This document shows, piece after piece, positions 39,770 through 43,816 of a stretch of DNA of 43,816 nt; positions within the stretch are counted from its first letter, which is position 1; every line of letters starts with the position of its first letter. The stretch spans positions 1 to 43,816 of the forward strand of contig CAISZI010000035.1 in the NCBI GenBank assembly GCA_903889905.1, read 5' to 3'. The DNA comes from Candidatus Wirthbacteria bacterium (GTDB taxonomy: Bacteria > Patescibacteriota > CG2-30-54-11). The position numbers and the translations under genes are program-made. The notes under the pieces were generated by a model, which was given only the letters and a program-made list of their open reading frames with translations, searched no databases and was not told the origin of the DNA.

Positions 39770-40281
39770 AACTTCGCCATGCCTTGCCAGTCTGTTGCGG
39801 CATTCTACTCAGCCTGACACTCTCGGCCTGTACCACCAATGAAACCAAGGGTAGCACCAATTCGCCAATCCCGGCTACAACGCCCGTTTCGCAATCGCTC
39901 ACCAATCCTTCCAGTGCTCCGGCCACAGCCGTTTCCATGCCTGCCGACAACGCTATTGAAATACTCTTCAAAGACATCGTCACCCAGGTGGGGTTGCCTG
40001 CTTCACCTGTCACGAGCAGCACCTTCAGCTGGCTCAGCTCCAACGGCAGTGCCTCAACAGTCAGCGGTGAAGTTCTCACCCTCGCCAATCTGACCGCCGG
40101 CCAGATCAGCCTGATCAACTACTATTTCCAGGACAATGAATTTATTGCCGATCCCAACAATATTGGCAATGGCACCATCACGGGCAAAGAAGGCTACCTC
40201 AAAGACAACCTCGTCTGCCTCGAGACCAAAAACGGCGGCGGCCCCTACACTGCCACGATTAGCTGCGGGAATCTGCCGTAA
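39766..40281 (+). CDS. Lipoprotein, unknown function
   Basis: A 171-residue exported protein with an n-region MKLRH, hydrophobic core and lipobox L19-S20-A21-C22, so it should be lipid-anchored outside the membrane. A Ser/Thr/Pro-rich spacer (residues 28-58) leads to a compact domain of about 110 residues with paired Cys (LVCLET and TISCGN) that could form a disulfide. It overlaps the HAD gene by 4 nt. No named family is recognised. Confidence 0.75.
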   Translation: MKLRHALPVCCGILLSLTLSACTTNETKGSTNSPIPATTPVSQSLTNPSSAPATAVSMPADNAIEILFKDIVTQVGLPASPVTSSTFSWLSSNGSASTVSGEVLTLANLTAGQISLINYYFQDNEFIADPNNIGNGTITGKEGYLKDNLVCLETKNGGGPYTATISCGNLP

Positions 40282-40300
40282 CCGTTATTTTGACATTCCC

Positions 40301-40771
40301 ATGCCCAAATCCCAACCACTATTTGCACCCAGAGAAACCTTTAACCTGATCTTGAAATGGTCTATTATCCCGACCTTTGATCTTGTCATTGCCTATGGTG
40401 ATCAGGGCGTGGTACTTGTTAAACGAAAGATAGCTCCATACAATAATCAATGGGCTTTGCCAGGCTTAAGAATGTACAAAAATGAATCCATTGATGATAC
40501 ACTCAAACGCATCGCCATACAGGAACTCGGACTAAAGATCTCGACAACAAACAAAAAATTCCTTGGTCAATTTTCTGCCAAATTCAAAACAGAACACAAC
40601 CGTCAAGATCTCTCTACCGGTTACCTGATCAAAATTGTCGCCGACCAAACAATTGTTCTAAATTCCACGCATTTCTCCACTTCCAAAATTATTTCTGCTG
40701 CCGCGCAGATTCCATCCAACACTGGCGCCATGTATCGTTTTTATCTCGAAACCTATTTCAATTTTGGCTAA
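40301..40771 (+). CDS. Divergent Nudix protein of GDP-mannose hydrolase type
   Basis: 156 residues from the ATG at 40301; an in-frame upstream opening lies inside the lipoprotein gene. The Nudix box is altered: ALPGLRMYKNESIDDTLKRI followed by AIQELGLKI. The second Gly is Leu, and REUxEE becomes RIAIQE, leaving only the last Glu. The same kind of box is found in GDP-mannose mannosyl hydrolases (NudD/Gmm), which use a different metal set and transfer chemistry, and FDLVIAY fits their first strand. Otherwise it may be inactive. It lies 19 nt after the lipoprotein gene and 3 nt before the HD gene. Confidence 0.7.
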   Translation: MPKSQPLFAPRETFNLILKWSIIPTFDLVIAYGDQGVVLVKRKIAPYNNQWALPGLRMYKNESIDDTLKRIAIQELGLKISTTNKKFLGQFSAKFKTEHNRQDLSTGYLIKIVADQTIVLNSTHFSTSKIISAAAQIPSNTGAMYRFYLETYFNFG

Positions 40772-40774
40772 GAC

Positions 40775-41749
40775 ATGCTCATCCGCGACCGTATTTATGG
40801 CGAATTCGACATCACCGAGCCCGTGCTGTTGGATCTATTGCAGTCCAAACCCGTCCTCCGCCTTCAAGGCATCAACCAGGCCGGTGCTTCCCAGTACGCC
40901 ATCACCAACAAAGACATCAGCCGTTACGAACACTCCGTCGGCGTCATGCTGGTCTTGCGTCAACTTGGTGCCAGTATTGAAGAACAGATTGCCGGGCTGC
41001 TGCACGACACACCGCATACTGCTTTTTCGCATGTCATCGACTTTGTTTACCCATCGCATAACCACGAATTTCACGAACGCTTTTTTGACCAGATTATCCT
41101 GAATTCAGAGATCCCTGCGATTTTGGCCAGAAATCATTTTCCTGAAAATCTACTGCGTAATATCCATGCCTTTGGGTTGCTCGAACGCGAGCTTCCGGAC
41201 CTCTGTGCCGACCGCATCGATTACACCTTGCGTGACGCCTTTGCCTACGGACTGCCGACGGATCCGCGCAGCTTGTTTGGAGGATTTTGCGTAGCTGACG
41301 GGGAAATCATTTGCCGCGACCTGCAGTCGGCCATCGACTTCACCACACTTTATCTGCGCCTCGATGAAGAACGCTGGTCTGCCCCACTCGAGGTGGCACT
41401 GTTTCAGTTGCTCGCCGATGCCATGAAAATCGCACTGGACCTGGGCATCCTGACTGAAACAGATCTGTTCGAAAACGACGCCTTTGTCTACAACAAGCTC
41501 AAAAATAGTAACCAAAGCGACATTTTGCACAAACTGGAGATGATCAATCCCAACCTGCAGATCATCGACGATCCCGACAATTACGATTTCTTTTCGCGTA
41601 ACAAACTGCGTTACGTTGATCCCAAATTTCCGGCCGCTGATGGCAACCTGCAACGACTTTCCCAAGTCGACAGCACCTGGGAAACGCGCCTTAATCGGCA
41701 CAAAACATTAATCGAACGTGGCAATTACGTCAAAATTGTGGGTTGGTAG
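40775..41749 (+). CDS. HD-domain phosphohydrolase-like protein
   Basis: A 324-residue protein. The HD metal centre is visible: His53 in RYEHSVGVM, His77-Asp78 in LLHDTPHTAFSH (with His81 and His86), and a late Asp in ADRIDYTLRDA. The sequence VLRLQGINQAGAS ... YEHSVGVM is shared with dNTP triphosphohydrolase-like and YfbR/SAMHD-related HD proteins. The C-terminal 120 residues are helical and charged. It hydrolyses a nucleotide or phosphoester by family; the substrate is unknown. It follows the Nudix gene by 3 nt and meets a minus-strand gene end to end. Confidence 0.85.
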   Translation: MLIRDRIYGEFDITEPVLLDLLQSKPVLRLQGINQAGASQYAITNKDISRYEHSVGVMLVLRQLGASIEEQIAGLLHDTPHTAFSHVIDFVYPSHNHEFHERFFDQIILNSEIPAILARNHFPENLLRNIHAFGLLERELPDLCADRIDYTLRDAFAYGLPTDPRSLFGGFCVADGEIICRDLQSAIDFTTLYLRLDEERWSAPLEVALFQLLADAMKIALDLGILTETDLFENDAFVYNKLKNSNQSDILHKLEMINPNLQIIDDPDNYDFFSRNKLRYVDPKFPAADGNLQRLSQVDSTWETRLNRHKTLIERGNYVKIVGW

Positions 41750-42424
41750 TTACTTTAAAAGATCATTCACCAACACGTCACCAGTCCACTTTGCCTTGTA
41801 TGATCGCCGCAAAATAACGTACAAAATACTCAAAAAATCCTTTGAGGCAACCAAACCTTTGGCATTGATCATGCCCAAATGGCCAAATTCTTCCGGGTAG
41901 ACAAAGTATGTTTTCAGCTCATAACTGGGGAATTCTTGCGACGAGCCGTCGACAAAGTTAAACCTGATATAACAAAACTGCGTCGTTACCATCTTGCCAT
42001 TGTTATCTTTGTCTGTGCCGCGGTTGATGCTCACTTCGGTCAGTTGATGCCATGGCTGAAACCATGCTCCCGGGTTATCGGATTTCATCCCAGACATCCC
42101 ACCACCGATTCCTTCTTCATAAAGAATAACCTGTTGGCGTGGTTGTCTGAATGCCAAAAAGACCAGCAGGACAAACACCACAAAACAAGCAATCCAAAAC
42201 CCTGCCTGGGCGTTATCAACCTGTTCTTGTGGTGTTGAACCAATCAGATAAAAAAAACAAACGAGTAAAGGAATGATGGTGAATGTCGTGATCAGCAACC
42301 ACAGCCAGAACTTCTTCTGCAATGCCCGCGGTTTGCTAAAATCCGGACATTCCAGATAGGCAATTGGCATTTTATCGGCCAGAAAATACGGCTCTACATT
42401 TTTCTTTGTCAGTTTCGGCGCCAT
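41750..42424 (-). CDS. Two-helix membrane protein, unknown
   Basis: A 224-residue protein with two hydrophobic helices (FWLWLLITTFTIIPLLVCFF and FWIACFVVFVLLVFLAF). A C-terminal domain of about 130 residues follows, with strand-rich YEEGIGGGMSG, WHQLTEVSINRG and FVYPEEFGHLG. The sequence looks like a membrane-tethered PH-like or bPH-like domain (strands then a final helix), but this is only a shape impression. GAGGAAGATT precedes its ATG. It is divergent from the HAD gene at 42502. Confidence 0.55.
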   Translation of the reverse strand: MAPKLTKKNVEPYFLADKMPIAYLECPDFSKPRALQKKFWLWLLITTFTIIPLLVCFFYLIGSTPQEQVDNAQAGFWIACFVVFVLLVFLAFRQPRQQVILYEEGIGGGMSGMKSDNPGAWFQPWHQLTEVSINRGTDKDNNGKMVTTQFCYIRFNFVDGSSQEFPSYELKTYFVYPEEFGHLGMINAKGLVASKDFLSILYVILRRSYKAKWTGDVLVNDLLK

Positions 42425-42459
42425 AATCTTCCTCTTTTGTTATAACCACTCCGATATTT

Positions 42460-42469
42460 ATTATATAAT
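42460..42469. promoter_or_regulatory. Palindromic -10 shared by divergent genes
   Basis: ATTATATAAT reads the same on both strands and contains TATAAT in each direction, between the divergent membrane-protein and HAD genes. No strong -35 box is at the right distance on either side, so usage is uncertain. Confidence 0.35.
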
Positions 42470-42501
42470 ACTAACCATAGTTACACATCACAGGATTGAT
42501 T

Positions 42502-43194
42502 ATGTCGCCTCTTCAAGCCATCATCTTCGACCTGGACGGCACGCTCGTCGACACCGAGCCGCTAGCCAATCAAGCCTGGGAGCTGGCCTGCCAAGATAGC
42601 CAGCTCCTCTGCCCGGCGGATTTGCCGACCCGTCTCTATGGTGTAGGTGGTCATAGCGCCATGATCGACATTTTGCGTTCCGAATGGCCGATCAGCAACA
42701 AACAGGCAATCGAGATCATCAACCGCGCAGGCGAACACTATACCCTGCTGCTGGACACCAAACCGCCACTCACGACCGGCGCGCTGGCGCTGCTGGATTT
42801 ACTTGAATCGCTTGGCATTCGTAAAGCACTATCCTCCTCATCCACACGACAATGGGTGCACAAAGTCCTGGATTTTCATGCCCTCTCTCCACGCTTTGAA
42901 TACATTATTACCGCCGACGACCTCCAAAACCTCAAACCACACCCAGACGCCTATGCCACACCAGTCAAGCTACTTGGACTTTCACCCGACGACTGCGTCG
43001 CGATCGAAGATTCGCCAACGGGTGTGACCTCAGCCAAGCTGGCCGGACTCTCCACCATTGCGGTAAGCAGCCCTTTTGTTCATCAGGAAGCCATGCGTCA
43101 CGCCGATTGCTATGTCGACGGTTTACACAAAATCAATCGCCAGTTCCTTGATACCTTGCACCGCCAACCAAGCCATCCATCAAACCCTTCCTAA
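42502..43194 (+). CDS. HAD hydrolase, phosphoglycolate/sugar-phosphatase-like
   Basis: 230 residues from the ATG at 42502, with CAGGATTGATT before it. Motif I FDLDGTLVDTEPLANQAW is complete, motif II Ser is in ALSSSSTR, motif III is LKPHPDAYATPVKLLGL and motif IV VAIEDSPTGVTSAKLAGL. The helical cap (residues 16-80) and the DLDGTLVDTE and EDSPTGV patterns place it in the beta-PGM / sugar-phosphatase subfamily. It is a different gene from the HAD genes at 19542 and 39101. Confidence 0.9.
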   Translation: MSPLQAIIFDLDGTLVDTEPLANQAWELACQDSQLLCPADLPTRLYGVGGHSAMIDILRSEWPISNKQAIEIINRAGEHYTLLLDTKPPLTTGALALLDLLESLGIRKALSSSSTRQWVHKVLDFHALSPRFEYIITADDLQNLKPHPDAYATPVKLLGLSPDDCVAIEDSPTGVTSAKLAGLSTIAVSSPFVHQEAMRHADCYVDGLHKINRQFLDTLHRQPSHPSNPS

Positions 43195-43265
43195 AATCCC
43201 CATTTCAATTTATACTTTGCCGGTGCCTTTGTCCTTGTAACTTCAGCTTAAAAATATCTCAGTCC

Positions 43266-43347
43266 GTCCGATTTTCGCAGAAACGCTTCAAGAAAATTGG
43301 ACACCCCTTCGTTCTTTTGCCTACTTTTCTTACTCAAAGAAAAGTAG
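43266..43347 (+). repeat. Double-hairpin element upstream of tRNA-Arg
   Basis: The first hairpin is GTCCGATTTT (43266-43275) with AAAATTGGAC (43293-43302), 10 pairs with one G-U. The second is CTACTTTTCTT (43321-43331) with AAGAAAAGTAG (43337-43347), a perfect 11-bp stem with a 5-nt loop. It ends 7 nt before the tRNA 5' end, exactly as the element at 1720-1807 does. The two share GCTTCAAG and TTCTTTTGCC-like linkers but differ in stem bases. Confidence 0.7.
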
Positions 43348-43354
43348 AAGTCTT

Positions 43355-43431
43355 GCTCTCATAGCTCAACTGGATAGAGTGTCGGCCTCCGAAGCCGAAG
43401 GTTGTGGGTTCGACTCCCACTGAGAGCACCA
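43355..43431 (+). tRNA. tRNA-Arg (anticodon CCG), CCA encoded
   Basis: The acceptor GCTCTCA (43355-43361) pairs with TGAGAGC (43421-43427). The anticodon stem TCGGC/GCCGA encloses CTCCGAA with anticodon CCG at 43389-43391, which reads CGG. The T-arm is GTGGG TTCGACT CCCAC, the discriminator is A43428, and CCA is encoded at 43429-43431. The 27 bp from the T-arm to the base after CCA are repeated at 43648-43674. Confidence 0.97.
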
Positions 43432-43432
43432 T
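43406..43432 (+). repeat. 27-bp direct repeat, copy 1 (tRNA-Arg 3' end)
   Basis: GGGTTCGACTCCCACTGAGA then GCACCAT, identical to 43648-43674. It covers the T-arm, acceptor 3' strand, CCA and one following base, the region used as attachment site by many tRNA-targeting integrases. Confidence 0.75.
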
Positions 43433-43542
43433 TCTACGCTAAAGCTTCGAATGGCAGGCCATCAAGCTGAACTTAGCGAATCTGCGAGCTTAGTGAAACT
43501 TATTAAGAACATTTTAACAAGTCATCACGTTTAGATGTACTA

Positions 43543-43650
43543 ATCCCTTGGGATCCCGGAGTCCCGTCATCGGGACGCAGGGAAATGTGAAACAATCCCA
43601 AGTAAAAACCACAACCCGCCAAATCCCGTTCATTTCCGAATGAAGCGGGG
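43543..43650. repeat. Row of small hairpins between tRNA-Arg and the IS200-type end
   Basis: In order: ATCCC-TT-GGGAT (43543-43554), GTCCCG-TCAT-CGGGAC (43561-43576, perfect 6-bp stem), and CCCGTTCATT...AATGAAGCGGG (43625-43649, 10 pairs with one bulged G). The stretch 43432-43726 has no convincing gene; a small minus-strand frame over it looks accidental. Confidence 0.6.
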
Positions 43651-43674
43651 TTCGACTCCCACTGAGAGCACCAT
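43648..43674 (+). repeat. 27-bp direct repeat, copy 2 (tRNA 3'-end fragment)
   Basis: An exact copy of 43406-43432, 242 bp downstream, without the rest of a tRNA. It ends 10 nt before the IS200-type end hairpin. Confidence 0.75.
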
Positions 43675-43684
43675 CAATGAATTC

Positions 43685-43816
43685 ACCGCGGTCTAAAGAC
43701 ACGCGGTATCTAACTTACTAAGTGTGCTACCTTTCCTTATCCTGGTCTTGGATGTACTTTCTTACCACCTCTTCTGTCACACTGCTATGGGTGGACACAT
43801 AATACCCATCCGCCCA
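43685..43816 (-). mobile_element. IS200/IS605-type element, right end (cut by window edge)
   Basis: The end carries an imperfect hairpin ACCGCGGTCT / AGAC-A-CGCGGT (43685-43707) with one unpaired A in the stem, as in the sub-terminal hairpins recognised by Y1 transposases. It lies 20 nt beyond the transposase stop codon (43727-43729). The element continues past the right edge. Its exact cleavage site cannot be fixed from one end; it lies between the second tRNA repeat and the hairpin. Confidence 0.7.
43727..43816 (-). CDS. tnpA: IS200/IS605-type TnpA transposase, C-terminal part
   Basis: The last 29 codons read WADGYYVSTHSSVTEEVVRK then YIQDQDKER before TAG. This matches the C-terminus of Y1 (HUH) single-strand transposases: the W-x-x-x-YFVSTV-like strand, then the helix VVxxYIxxQ whose Tyr is the DNA-attacking nucleophile (Tyr127 in IS608 TnpA). 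The HUH motif and the start lie outside the window. The nucleophile and helix are intact, so there is no sign of decay in this part. Confidence 0.85.
   Translation of the reverse strand, partial: WADGYYVSTHSSVTEEVVRKYIQDQDKER

Noticed and set aside
43609-43660. Integron attC-like site
   Set aside because: Imperfect palindrome with AAC/GTT ends, but the flanking RYYYAAC/GTTRRRY cores are not matched and no integrase is visible.
43514-43702. Minus-strand 62-codon frame after tRNA-Arg
   Set aside because: It covers the hairpin row, the copied tRNA end and the IS end hairpin; no ribosome site or family likeness.
1-43816. Alternative genetic code (TGA as Gly or Trp)
   Set aside because: TGA ends several well-defined genes at the expected family length (hepT, tspO, tadA, the DWNGT HAD gene).
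1-43816. CRISPR array or cas genes
   Set aside because: No regularly spaced direct repeats and no Cas-like protein in any frame examined.

Overview
The window is a gene-dense bacterial chromosome segment using the standard code (TAA, TAG and TGA all end genes). It carries about 54 protein genes or fragments, two tRNA genes, and one mobile-element end cut off at the right edge. A lineage cannot be fixed from the sequence alone. A heliorhodopsin (a family known mainly from organisms without an outer membrane), a lipobox lipoprotein, and short intergenic gaps with good Shine-Dalgarno sequences suggest a single-membraned bacterium, perhaps a candidate phylum such as Patescibacteria. The citrate synthase and large efflux pumps argue against an extremely reduced genome. 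Most genes encode small single-domain enzymes typical of an accessory or environment-response region (GNAT, VOC, HAD, Nudix, SDR, nitroreductase), with a few core genes between them (tmk, hflX, tadA, rpsD, gltA-like, tRNAs).

Layout. 1-1041: tmk-hflX operon (minus strand; hflX is cut by the edge). 1182-2696: tadA, tRNA-Ser(CGA), and a HepT/MntA type VII toxin-antitoxin pair between two related palindromes. 2768-5446: a SnoaL-like gene broken by one stop codon, two GNAT acetyltransferases, TspO, an unnamed conserved protein and a TfoX-N protein. 5446-9133: a membrane protein, an alpha/alpha-toroid-like protein, heliorhodopsin, a VOC protein and a P-loop kinase. 9148-11709: a P-type ATPase on the minus strand. 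11894-15339: a bestrophin-like membrane protein, VOC, GNAT, SRPBCC and methyltransferase-like proteins. 15477-18102: a nitroreductase / GT-C / GT2 run. 18217-22519: citrate synthase, HAD, DHFR-like, NIF3/YqfO-like and HipA-like kinase genes. 22577-26761: VIT1/CCC1 and MFS transporters, then a ytxH-abrB-DHA2 efflux operon ending in a bidirectional terminator. 26850-30914 (minus): two paralogous HAAS-transmembrane-ectodomain proteins flanking a PadR regulator, behind a near-consensus promoter with a palindromic operator. 31054-36824: Nudix, DUF2000, a frameshifted membrane protein, SDR, IMPase, CsaA, GrpB and an apparently self-regulating MerR/GyrI-like protein. 36876-37484: rpsD on its own. 37671-43194: AlkD, two orphan small proteins, HAD, a lipoprotein, a divergent Nudix protein, an HD protein, a membrane protein and a HAD. 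43266-43816: a double-hairpin element, tRNA-Arg(CCG), a 27-bp copy of the tRNA 3' end, a row of hairpins and an IS200/IS605-type transposase end.

Three things stand out. First, the HAAS/PadR/HAAS operon looks like a self-contained envelope-sensing module. Second, a two-hairpin element sits exactly 7 nt upstream of both tRNA genes, and its stems differ in sequence while keeping their pairing. Third, the heliorhodopsin keeps every diagnostic residue and lies just downstream of an unnamed toroid-like protein.
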